DNA of 64,000 nt from positions 124,001 through 188,000 of the forward strand of contig CAKVEC010000003.1 in the NCBI GenBank assembly GCA_934728255.1, read 5' to 3'. The notes beneath the pieces are model-generated. The model saw nothing but the letters and a program-made list of their open reading frames with translations, made no database searches and was not told the DNA's origin. Position 1 is the first letter of the stretch; each line of letters starts with the position of its first letter. The translations under genes and the position numbers were made by a program. The stretch comes from an uncultured Bacteroidales bacterium (lineage in GTDB: Bacteria > Bacteroidota > Bacteroidia > Bacteroidales > Paludibacteraceae). This document shows positions 45,037 to 52,761 of the stretch, in pieces.

Positions 45037-45433
45037 AACTCTGTGTAAATTTCATACAGCCGTCTCGAAAAACGGGTGTTATTCTGACTTGTTGGCTCTG
45101 ATTTACGGCAACGAGACGGCAACGACACGGCAACGGGAACTGTTCTTGCAGGGCGTTTACCTATGAGTTGGCGTCATTCTTCCGCCGGGGATGCGGACGC
45201 CTCGTCCGCGGTAATTCGATTGTGGGGACGTGAAGCGTAAGGCAGGTGCGCCTATGCGTACTGAGTGCCGTAGCGAAAACGAAGCCCTGTGGGCTGCGTA
45301 GAACTCCTTATAGTCTCGCGTCGTCAAAAAAGCAACTTAAGGCTTCTTCCATTTTTCTTGCCGCTAATGCAGGTTGTGCAAAATCCTGCCCAACTATATA
45401 AAACACGAAAAATGTAGAAAAATGACTACCAAA
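45037..45433. other. Non-coding region upstream of tRNA-Lys
   Basis: No credible gene. It contains a perfect hairpin GCGGACG CCT CGTCCGC at 45193-45209 in a context (TTCTTCCGCCGGGGATGCGG ... TGTGGGGACGTGAA) that resembles 23931-23994. The frame at 45308-45496 on the minus strand overlaps the tRNA promoter and is rejected. Confidence 0.5.
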
Positions 45434-45466
45434 TTTGCATAATCCAAAAAATAGCAGTACCTTTGC
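45434..45466 (+). promoter_or_regulatory. Promoter of tRNA-Lys
   Basis: TTTG 45434-45437, 20 nt, TACCTTTGC 45458-45466. The 27-bp segment 45456-45482 is repeated exactly in inverted orientation at 45794-45820 ahead of tRNA-Glu. Confidence 0.85.
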
Positions 45467-45502
45467 ACCCGCTTTTGAGAAAAAGCATTGTTTCATACAA
45501 AT

Positions 45503-45575
45503 GTCTCCCTAGCTCAGTTGGTAGAGCAACTGACTCTTAATCAGTGGGTCGAGGGTTCGAGTCCCTCGGGGGACA
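45503..45575 (+). tRNA. tRNA-Lys (anticodon CTT)
   Basis: Acceptor GTCTCCC (45503-45509) pairs with GGGGGAC (45568-45574, one G-U), discriminator A. The D-arm contains AGCTCAGTTGGTAGAGC. The anticodon stem is ACTGA/TCAGT with loop CTCTTAA (anticodon CTT at 45536-45538). The T-arm is GAGGG TTCGAGT CCCTC. CCA is not encoded. Confidence 0.95.
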
Positions 45576-45580
45576 CAGAA

Positions 45581-45611
45581 AAGAGATTGTCTTCATGGGC
45601 AATCTCTTTTT
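45581..45611 (+). terminator. Terminator of tRNA-Lys
   Basis: Stem AAGAGATTG (45581-45589) / CAATCTCTT (45600-45608) running into TTTTT. Confidence 0.85.
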
Positions 45612-45661
45612 CGTATGGATATTCCGTAAATCACATAATTGTGCTTGCAAAGTTGCACAAC

Positions 45662-45689
45662 AAAAAAGAGAAACCATTTCCGATTTCTC
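45662..45689 (-). terminator. Terminator of tRNA-Glu
   Basis: On the minus strand GAGAAA, a 10-nt loop, TTTCTC, then TTTTTT (45662-45667). Confidence 0.8.
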
Positions 45690-45696
45690 TTTCTCT

Positions 45697-45772
45697 TGGT
45701 AGTGCTACCCGGACTCGAACCGGGGTTTACGGCGTGAGAGGCCGTTGTCCTAGGCCACTAGACGATAGCACC
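45697..45772 (-). tRNA. tRNA-Glu (anticodon CTC)
   Basis: Minus strand: acceptor GGTGCTA against TAGCACT, so the first pair is G-U. The D-arm is TCGTCTAGTGGCCTAGGA. The anticodon stem is ACGGC/GCCGT with loop CTCTCAC (anticodon CTC, bases 45736-45738 on the plus strand). The T-arm is CCCGG TTCGAGT CCGGG. Discriminator A and an encoded CCA follow. Confidence 0.93.
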
Positions 45773-45809
45773 AAGGTGATTCTTTTGGCTTTCTTTCTCA
45801 AAAGCGGGT

Positions 45810-45842
45810 GCAAAGGTACTACATTTTTTTGACATACACAAA
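45810..45842 (-). promoter_or_regulatory. Promoter of tRNA-Glu
   Basis: Minus strand TTTG (45839-45842), 20 nt, TACCTTTGC (45810-45818). The -7 box and leader are an exact inverted copy of those of tRNA-Lys. Confidence 0.85.
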
Positions 45843-45920
45843 TTTTACTATGTTTTTTCTGTACTTTTTCTGCATTTCCCCTCTTTTACGGCTTTTGCCA
45901 TGCCATTTGAAATACCTTTG

Positions 45921-45953
45921 CTTGCCATATTCATATTTTATTGCTAACTTTGC
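45921..45953 (+). promoter_or_regulatory. Promoter of nadE-murB
   Basis: CTTG (45921-45924, one mismatch to TTTG), 20 nt, TAACTTTGC (45945-45953), 27 nt before ATG 45981. Confidence 0.7.
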
Positions 45954-45980
45954 GCCTGTCTCTTAATTCTTACTATCGGT

Positions 45981-47933
45981 ATGCAAAATATAAATTTCGG
46001 TTTCGTGCGTGTGGCAGCAGCCGTACCTATGATCCGCGTGGCGGATTGTAAATACAATGCACAGCAAGTGAAACACCAAATACAGGAGGCGGTCTCTGAG
46101 GGAGTGGAGGTAATCTGTTTCCCCGAACTGACCCTTACCGGCTATACGTGTGCTGACCTGTTCTTTACCCGACAACTCCAGCAGGATGCCCTCGCTGCTC
46201 TCGAAGACGTTTGTGCTTTCACGCGAGAAAAACCGATCATTGTCCTTATCGGTGCACCTCTGCAGGTGGATAACAATCTTTTCAACTGCGCCTTTGTGAT
46301 GACCGATGGCGAAGTACTGGGCGTCGTACCGAAGATCAACCTCCCCAATACGGGCGAGTTCTATGAGAAACGATGGTTCACTTCGGGGCGTCTGGCACTC
46401 GAATATTCATGGAACACCGTCGCACCGCGTATCCCGACCATCGAAATATGGAGCGGTGATGTGCCGTTTGGTCCCGACCTGCTTTTCACTACACGCAATT
46501 ATAGTTTCGGTATCGAGATCTGCGAAGACCTCTGGAGTCCGCTCCCGCCATCCACACAGTTGGCTATCCAGGGTGCGGAACTGATATTCAACCTCTCAAG
46601 CAGCAACTGCCTCGTGGGCAAGAACGCTTTCCGCCGACAAATGATTACCCAGCAGTCGGCACGCGTCCATTGCGGCTATGTCTATACTTCTTCTGGGGTA
46701 GGGGAGAGTACCACCGATGTGGTCTATTCGGGTTCTACCTATATCGCCGAGAATGGCGACCTGCTCAGCGAGGGAGAGCGTTTCCTGCGCACCTCCTCGA
46801 TGATTATTCAGGAAATTGATATAGAGCGGCTTCGCACCGACCGCCAGCGCAATACCAACTTCACCAAAGACAAGCACGGGCATTATCGTAAGATTAATGT
46901 GGCACCTTTGGAGCGGATGACCGAGGATATGGAAAGCGTTCGGACCGAACCGCTACACCGCATTTTCTCCACCACGCCTTTCTTGCCTGCCAAAGGCGAG
47001 GAGGATACTTATTGTATGGATGTCTTCTCTATCCAGACGAGCGGACTGATGCGCCGCTGGGAGCATACCCGTTCCGAGACGGTGGTCGTCGGTATATCGG
47101 GCGGCCTGGATTCAACGTTGGCACTCCTTGTCTGTGTCTTGGCGGCGGACAACCTCGGCTACGACCGCAAACGTGTCCTCGGTATCACCATGCCGGGCTT
47201 CGGCACCAGTGACCGCACCTACCAAAACGCCCTCGCTATGATGGAGCAACTCGGCGTTACCACCTACGAAATACCTATCCGCGATGTTGCTACACAGCAC
47301 CTTGCGGACATCGGACACGATATAAATAACCACGATGTTACCTACGAGAATGCCCAAGCGCGTATCCGCACGCTTATCCTGATGGATATGGCGAACAAGC
47401 ACAACGGCATCGTGGTTGGTACGGGCGACTTGAGCGAACTGGCACTCGGCTGGGCTACTTATTCGGGCGATCAGATGTCTATGTATGGTATCAATGCGGG
47501 TATCCCCAAGACCCTCGTGCGCTATATGGTGCGCTATGCGGCGGAGAATATGTTTGGCGAGGATACGCGCCGTGTCCTGCTGGATGTCATCGATACACCC
47601 GTCTCGCCCGAACTGCTGCCGGCGGACGAGAATGGTAACATCGCCCAGATCACCGAAGACAAAGTCGGTCCCTACGAACTCCACGATTTCTTTATCTACT
47701 ATTATCTCCGCTACGGCTTCACGCGCGACAAAATAGCCTATATGGCTTCGCAGGCGTTTGCCGACAAGTACGACGAAGAGACTATCAATCATTGGCTTGA
47801 CGTATTCTTCCGCCGTTTCTATCAGCAGCAGTTCAAGCGCTCTTGTATGCCCGACGGACCGAAAGTGGTGTGTGTCAGCCTTTCTCCACGCGGCGACTGG
47901 CGTATGCCTAGCGATGTCTGCTGCCCCAAATAA
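45981..47933 (+). CDS. nadE: Glutamine-dependent NAD+ synthetase
   Basis: Two-domain cytosolic enzyme that amidates nicotinic acid adenine dinucleotide to NAD+, using ammonia released from glutamine. The N-terminal nitrilase-type amidase (about 1-290) has the catalytic triad Glu 49 (CFPELTLTGYT), Lys 118 (VPKINLP) and Cys 181 (GIEICEDLW). The C-terminal ATP-pyrophosphatase-type synthetase has the P-loop VGISGGLDST (residues 370-379) and GTGDLSELALGWATYSGDQ. The length of 650 matches the glutamine-dependent class. It is followed after 62 bp by murB. The gap contains two copies of CTTATTAGTCC. Nothing is missing. Confidence 0.97.
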   Translation: MQNINFGFVRVAAAVPMIRVADCKYNAQQVKHQIQEAVSEGVEVICFPELTLTGYTCADLFFTRQLQQDALAALEDVCAFTREKPIIVLIGAPLQVDNNLFNCAFVMTDGEVLGVVPKINLPNTGEFYEKRWFTSGRLALEYSWNTVAPRIPTIEIWSGDVPFGPDLLFTTRNYSFGIEICEDLWSPLPPSTQLAIQGAELIFNLSSSNCLVGKNAFRRQMITQQSARVHCGYVYTSSGVGESTTDVVYSGSTYIAENGDLLSEGERFLRTSSMIIQEIDIERLRTDRQRNTNFTKDKHGHYRKINVAPLERMTEDMESVRTEPLHRIFSTTPFLPAKGEEDTYCMDVFSIQTSGLMRRWEHTRSETVVVGISGGLDSTLALLVCVLAADNLGYDRKRVLGITMPGFGTSDRTYQNALAMMEQLGVTTYEIPIRDVATQHLADIGHDINNHDVTYENAQARIRTLILMDMANKHNGIVVGTGDLSELALGWATYSGDQMSMYGINAGIPKTLVRYMVRYAAENMFGEDTRRVLLDVIDTPVSPELLPADENGNIAQITEDKVGPYELHDFFIYYYLRYGFTRDKIAYMASQAFADKYDEETINHWLDVFFRRFYQQQFKRSCMPDGPKVVCVSLSPRGDWRMPSDVCCPK

Positions 47934-47954
47934 AAATAATCCATTACCGGAAGA

Positions 47955-47983
47955 CTTATTAGTCCCATTGGTCTTATTAGTCC
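47955..47983. repeat. Two copies of CTTATTAGTCC between nadE and murB
   Basis: Copies at 47955-47965 and 47973-47983 separated by 7 bp. Confidence 0.7.
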
Positions 47984-47995
47984 TATAAAATTACT

Positions 47996-48988
47996 ATGAC
48001 TATCCAAGAAAACATCTCCCTCCTCGGGCACAACACGTTCAAGATGAACGTGCGCACGCGTGTGTGGGCGGAATATGCCTCCGTCGCCGAACTGCAAGAC
48101 CTGCTCCATCGCTATGCGGGGCAGCAGATAATGCCCATCGGCGCAGGCTCTAACCTGTTGTTTACCAAAGATTTCGATGGCGTCCTTCTCCATTCTGGTA
48201 TGTGCCGTGCACGCGCCCTCGACGAGGACTCCGATTCGGTGCTTATTGAGGCGGAGTCGGGTTTGGTCTTGGACGAACTCATTGAGCAGATTGTCGATAT
48301 GGGGCTCGGCGGCTTGGAAAACCTGAGTCATATCCCCGGCGAGGTGGGAGCCTCGGCGGTGCAGAATGTCGGTGCCTATGGAGTGGAAGCCAAAGATGTC
48401 ATTGTCAGCGTCAATACGGTCGAAATCGCTACTGGCAAACCGCACACTTTCACCAACGAGGAGTGCCGTTACGGCTATCGCGACAGCATCTTCAAAAACG
48501 AACTCCGTGGGCGGTATGTTGTAACAAGCGTGGTCTATCGCTTGGAGAAACATCCCGTTTTGCACCTCGACTATGGCAACCTCCGCGCCCTCAATCCGCA
48601 GTCGTTGCGCGAGGTGCGCGATGCCGTCATCCGTATCCGTCGGCAGAAACTGCCCGAGGTGGACGAACTCGGTTCCGCAGGCAGTTTCTTCAAAAACCCC
48701 GTTATTCCCGTCTCGCAGTTCGAAGCCTTGCAATCGCAATATCCCGCCATCCCCCATTATGAAACCAAGGACGGTGTCAAAATTCCTGCTGCATGGCTCA
48801 TCGAGCAATCCGGCTGCAAGGGAAAGACCGTCGGCGGCGCACAGGTCTTTGAGCGTCAGCCGCTGGTTATCATCAATGCCACCGGCACCGCCACCCCCGA
48901 CGACATCATCGCCCTCGCCCGCTCTGTCATCACCTCCGTCCGTTCCCGCTTCTCCATCACCCTCTCCCCCGAAGTCAATTACATCTGA
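47996..48988 (+). CDS. murB: UDP-N-acetylenolpyruvoylglucosamine reductase
   Basis: FAD enzyme that reduces UDP-GlcNAc-enolpyruvate to UDP-MurNAc with NADPH, the second committed step of peptidoglycan precursor synthesis in the cytosol. Visible motifs: NTFKMNVRT at the N-terminus, the FAD-binding IGAGSNLLF, LENLSHIPGEVGASAVQNVGAYG, CRYGYRDSIFK with the conserved Tyr/Arg/Ser region, and GSAGSFFKNP with the catalytic Ser. The C-terminal Glu lies in FSITLSPEVNYI. At 330 residues it is the type I form. It shares a transcript with nadE. Confidence 0.97.
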   Translation: MTIQENISLLGHNTFKMNVRTRVWAEYASVAELQDLLHRYAGQQIMPIGAGSNLLFTKDFDGVLLHSGMCRARALDEDSDSVLIEAESGLVLDELIEQIVDMGLGGLENLSHIPGEVGASAVQNVGAYGVEAKDVIVSVNTVEIATGKPHTFTNEECRYGYRDSIFKNELRGRYVVTSVVYRLEKHPVLHLDYGNLRALNPQSLREVRDAVIRIRRQKLPEVDELGSAGSFFKNPVIPVSQFEALQSQYPAIPHYETKDGVKIPAAWLIEQSGCKGKTVGGAQVFERQPLVIINATGTATPDDIIALARSVITSVRSRFSITLSPEVNYI

Positions 48989-49086
48989 TTGCCCATTAAA
49001 GCATTAAATTGCCATAGGAACATTATTTATGCTCTCTGCCATCACTATAATTGTCATAAAATTTAAGTTATCATACCATTTAAGCA

Positions 49087-49851
49087 TTACAATTGGAATC
49101 CCTTACTATTTAATATCTTTTTAACATTAGACACTTTTAGTGCATAGGTTTGTCCGTCATCATACCCTTCAAAGTTGCCTGCCAATGTAACAATTCCTAT
49201 CAATTGTCCCTTTGAATCAAATAAAGCCCCTCCACTATTGCCGTGCCAGGCACTGGCATTAACCGAATACAATTCTTTGATGCCAAAATGCTCGCCAAGG
49301 AGCCCCCCATTTACATTGCTGACAGTCCCTTCAGTGTAGGAGTATGCGCCTGCTGGAAAACCGACAATTGTAACTTTTTCTCCTGGTGCAATATCTCCGG
49401 AACCTATGCTACAAGGTTTAGCCAACTTGGAACCATCTACATGCATAATTTTCAATAAAGCATAGTCTTCCTCGGGATTTTGTTTTGGAAAGAACTTTCC
49501 GATAGCCAATATCTCTGCCTCGGCGTAAACGGTCTGTTTCTCGCCCTTTGGATCGCGAAACTCTATCTCACAGGTTTCATTAAGAGACATACTGGAAAGG
49601 ACGTGGGCTGCAGTAAGAAGTTGGTTATTTCCGACCAATATGGCAGAACCTGTCCCATTCCCTGTATTCACAAATACCACATTGCTGAGGTTCCCTTCAC
49701 CTTCATTGAAAATCTTTTCGGAAAAACAAACAGGAACGAGTATTCCAAGCAGGAAAATGATTATAAGAATCATTCGTGTTGGGAATAAAGCCTTTCTAAT
49801 TAAAACGTATAATTTAGTTCGTTGGGTAGAACCTACAAATATCTGTTCCAT
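49087..49851 (-). CDS. Membrane-anchored trypsin-like serine protease
   Basis: A short basic N-terminus, then a membrane segment at residues 27-43 (MILIIIFLLGILVPVCF), then an extracytoplasmic chymotrypsin-fold protease. The triad is complete: His 83 in LLTAAHVLSSM, Asp 129 in PEEDYALLKI, Ser 206 in AWHGNSGGALFDS, with oxyanion-type GNSGG. A Gly/Asn-rich start (NTGNGTGSAILVGNN) replaces the usual zymogen N-terminus. There is no PDZ domain, so this is not a classical DegP/HtrA. It is the last gene of the ten-gene operon, 2 bp after the tubulin-like gene. It may process one of the exported operon products or cut on a signal; that is inference from position. Confidence 0.9.
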   Translation of the reverse strand: MEQIFVGSTQRTKLYVLIRKALFPTRMILIIIFLLGILVPVCFSEKIFNEGEGNLSNVVFVNTGNGTGSAILVGNNQLLTAAHVLSSMSLNETCEIEFRDPKGEKQTVYAEAEILAIGKFFPKQNPEEDYALLKIMHVDGSKLAKPCSIGSGDIAPGEKVTIVGFPAGAYSYTEGTVSNVNGGLLGEHFGIKELYSVNASAWHGNSGGALFDSKGQLIGIVTLAGNFEGYDDGQTYALKVSNVKKILNSKGFQL

Positions 49852-49853
49852 AA

Positions 49854-52352
49854 TTATTTAATTTTAATGTTAGCAGTATCAACTAATGTTGCTTTGTCTA
49901 TATATGCCAAACGTACAGATTCTTCGTAATTGCCATTTGCAATTTTTGTTTGAATGGCTTGAAGAACTTGTGGTTGGTAAGAAAGATGTATCAATGGGTT
50001 AAATGCTTTGTGAACACCATTAACAATGCCAAGGTAACCATATTCCTGATAAATGACCACCGTGTTCTTCATCGAAGGTAGTTGTACAAAATTGCTGGAG
50101 TTTGGTGCAGGCTTAAAATTTTGCATCTGTGCAACAATACCGGCTGCGTTATTATTGTCTAATGGGGAAGCCACAATCAATTTCAAACAGTTGTGGTCTG
50201 CGAACTGTTCGGTATTAATCAGGCTTGCCATTGCAGGTACATCCTTTTGAATAGTAGCAGGCATACCGGTTAATAGATGATTGATTTTGTTGTACATAGG
50301 ATGAGCCGGCTGCAAATGAGTCATAATTTGCACAATATCCGTATTCGCAAAGAGATTCATCTGTTGAATAACATTCATCGCACGTGAAATCATTTGGCTC
50401 TTCAGTGCAACAACATCATTGGTCAACAAAAATTCCCATAAACTGTCGTGTGAAATATCATTATATACGAGATGCTTACCACCGTTTTGATATTTCCCCT
50501 CTGCAACTATAATATCATCATCACACGTATTTCCGTTAAATAGTAAATTTATCTGGCTATTGCTATTATTTGCCATTTGTCCGTGTAAATCATTCTTGCG
50601 ATACACAATTGATTGTTTGTTGTGAGAATTACGTAATGTGGCAACTTTTGCCGAAATCCTATACCAAGTATTTTGTGTAGGAAGAAGGACACCATCAGCA
50701 GTTATAATATCTATGTTATCATTACGATTCAGCATTGTATCTTCAATGATATGAATCATCGGGATAAATGCGTTATAGTAACAAAGCAAAGCCACTCCAA
50801 ACAAGGCTTCTGTGTACCACTCCTGCTTTGTATTGGTAATAGCATAGATAAACTTGTTTGACAGACGCTCTTTTAGGAGAGTACCTAAGCCATTATTCCA
50901 TTTGCTTGGAGTTCCATCAATTTTTAGTCGCTTAGCCCAATCTTTGGTAACCAATTCCAAAGCATTGGCAATTTGTTGCAACCAAATCTGAATAACCGTA
51001 AGGTTTTGGTACTCAGTGGATACTTCTTCAATTTTGTCCGCAATAGAATGAATCATAAGGTCACGCAATGTAGTTGCCTGACCGGCAATGGCGGCATAGA
51101 ACTTGTTGGCTGCTTGGCTGTTGGCATCATAGAGACTATAGATGTAATTCTCAAGACTTGGAGCCTGATAGTTTCCTGATAGAATAGTGGCGATTTCTCC
51201 GTCTAAAGCCACCTTAAAGGTGGCTTTACCGAGGAATTGATACCCCATACATTTGCCCACGGCATTTTCAATGGCTTCATGTACAAAACGAAGTGCTTCA
51301 GATTTGATGCGAGCATCTAACGTAGAGAGGGCTGCTGCCGTTCCGTGATTGTCAATATAATGTTCCGTGTCAGCCCAACGGTCAAGCATACGCTCTGCCA
51401 ATAGTTTGGTGGTGAGATATTCTTCCAAAAGCGATTCTGGATACTGGAATACGTTTATGCCGATGGTCGTAAAGATACCATTGGAAACATTAGAGGTGTA
51501 ATCCACAAGACGAGCATTGATTAATGCTTGGAAAGGTGCCTGTTGATTGCTGACATCCAACATCCGCAGGACAAGATTAAAGCCTACAGTCTGAACCAGT
51601 TGAGAAAGATTAACCAACGATGCGGAAGCATCCGAAAAATCTTGTGTAAAGAACTGGACATTATAGAATGGTGCGTGAAGGTTGCTAATATCTGTACCTC
51701 CGGGTAGTATACATTCATAATTGATTGTCTTATTTACACCTATTTTTGAGAACTTGTCCAACGTGCGGAGTGAAGAATAAGCATTCTCATATATCATATC
51801 CTTCGTGGTATCACCTACATTGCGGCGGTCAGGCAACATAAACATACCATAGATATTATTGTTTTTAGTGCATTGGCGAACCATATATGCAATATCTATG
51901 AATATACCTGTACCTGTTCCTCCGGTCAATGAACCTACAATATAGATATTGGTAGATGAGTCGCCGCCAATTTTTGCATAAAGTTCGGTAATGGTATTTC
52001 GAACATTGGTTTCTTGTTCCCACAATGCTACACGTCCGTAAGCAGGTTGCCCCGCAGCACCGGCACCTGCATCAAGAATAGCAGCCGTAGAGGGGAGCCA
52101 ATCCCATTTTCCGGATTGTTTCCAGTTGTCAAGAGTTGCTCCTACATTGTTGGGGCACAAGTAGCATGCTGTAATGTCAGTATCGCCACATGGGGCGGCT
52201 TCTGGTTCCCTGTTTTTATCAGTCTCCATATACAGGAATGCTGAATGGGGACCTGGACTGCATTGTTTTGTAAACTCATAATAGAATTGCTGAGCGCGTT
52301 CCATTGCCGCTAAGCCTGTAGAACCCACGCCGATAACTAAAATTGATGCCAT
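49854..52352 (-). CDS. Tubulin/FtsZ-like GTPase, 832 aa
   Basis: The N-terminal Rossmann start ILVIGVGSTGLAA (residues 4-16), the segment DAGAGAAGQPAYGRVALW (94-111) and the tubulin signature loop SLTGGTGTGIFID (141-153, GGTGTG core) place it in the tubulin/FtsZ superfamily. It is closer to the large bacterial Tubulin_2/FtsZ-like proteins than to FtsZ; YENAYSSLRTLDKF near residue 190 also fits that group. The GTP-binding half covers about the first 330 residues. The remaining 500 are mostly helical and contain no other recognisable domain. There is no signal or membrane span, so it is cytosolic. It lies 5 bp after a small membrane-protein gene and 2 bp before the protease. It may polymerise with GTP beneath the inner membrane; the polymer is inferred from the family. 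Confidence 0.88.
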   Translation of the reverse strand: MASILVIGVGSTGLAAMERAQQFYYEFTKQCSPGPHSAFLYMETDKNREPEAAPCGDTDITACYLCPNNVGATLDNWKQSGKWDWLPSTAAILDAGAGAAGQPAYGRVALWEQETNVRNTITELYAKIGGDSSTNIYIVGSLTGGTGTGIFIDIAYMVRQCTKNNNIYGMFMLPDRRNVGDTTKDMIYENAYSSLRTLDKFSKIGVNKTINYECILPGGTDISNLHAPFYNVQFFTQDFSDASASLVNLSQLVQTVGFNLVLRMLDVSNQQAPFQALINARLVDYTSNVSNGIFTTIGINVFQYPESLLEEYLTTKLLAERMLDRWADTEHYIDNHGTAAALSTLDARIKSEALRFVHEAIENAVGKCMGYQFLGKATFKVALDGEIATILSGNYQAPSLENYIYSLYDANSQAANKFYAAIAGQATTLRDLMIHSIADKIEEVSTEYQNLTVIQIWLQQIANALELVTKDWAKRLKIDGTPSKWNNGLGTLLKERLSNKFIYAITNTKQEWYTEALFGVALLCYYNAFIPMIHIIEDTMLNRNDNIDIITADGVLLPTQNTWYRISAKVATLRNSHNKQSIVYRKNDLHGQMANNSNSQINLLFNGNTCDDDIIVAEGKYQNGGKHLVYNDISHDSLWEFLLTNDVVALKSQMISRAMNVIQQMNLFANTDIVQIMTHLQPAHPMYNKINHLLTGMPATIQKDVPAMASLINTEQFADHNCLKLIVASPLDNNNAAGIVAQMQNFKPAPNSSNFVQLPSMKNTVVIYQEYGYLGIVNGVHKAFNPLIHLSYQPQVLQAIQTKIANGNYEESVRLAYIDKATLVDTANIKIK

Positions 52353-52357
52353 ATCGC

Positions 52358-52750
52358 TTATTTTATAGAATCCTTAACTTGTTGGTCAAGCCGCCAATAG
52401 ACAGCAATCAATCCCAACATTAATACAAACTCTGGACACATCAGGAGATATCCGCAAAACCAACTCCATGAAAGTGCTTCCATAGTGAAATAGTGTAATC
52501 CATTTGTGCGAATCGTCAAAACAATTACTACGAAAAGTATCGCAATAGCGGCATCTATTCCGTACATAAAACACACCTTGAACCAATTGGAAAAGCCAAT
52601 AGTATGCTCTTTCTTTTTGGTAATCTGAAGGATAACAAGAGCAACGAGATATACAACGATAATACTGCATAACAATTCAAGTCCAAATCGTGCAAATAGC
52701 AATGCTAACGACTGGCTAGAAAATTTAAAAATAGATAAAATAATGTCCAT
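52358..52750 (-). CDS. Small integral membrane protein, 130 aa
   Basis: Three strong hydrophobic segments (about 18-42 LARFGLELLCSIIVVYLVALVIL, 62-82, 95-118) with short charged loops (QITKKKEHTIG after the first) and a charged tail (RLDQQVKDSIK). No motif is recognised. Placed between the FtsX-like permease and the tubulin-like GTPase with gaps of 11 and 5 bp, it is a good candidate for the membrane docking partner of one of them. Confidence 0.8.
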   Translation of the reverse strand: MDIILSIFKFSSQSLALLFARFGLELLCSIIVVYLVALVILQITKKKEHTIGFSNWFKVCFMYGIDAAIAILFVVIVLTIRTNGLHYFTMEALSWSWFCGYLLMCPEFVLMLGLIAVYWRLDQQVKDSIK

Positions 52751-52761
52751 ATTTGTATTGT

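Noticed and set aside
45308..45832. Frames overlapping the two tRNA genes on either strand
   Set aside because: They run through tRNA promoters and the tRNA bodies; the tRNA structures are complete and explain the sequence.
49854..52352. Ordinary cell-division FtsZ
   Set aside because: Length, the divergent N-terminal half and the operon context differ from ftsZ; there is no dcw cluster or FtsA nearby.
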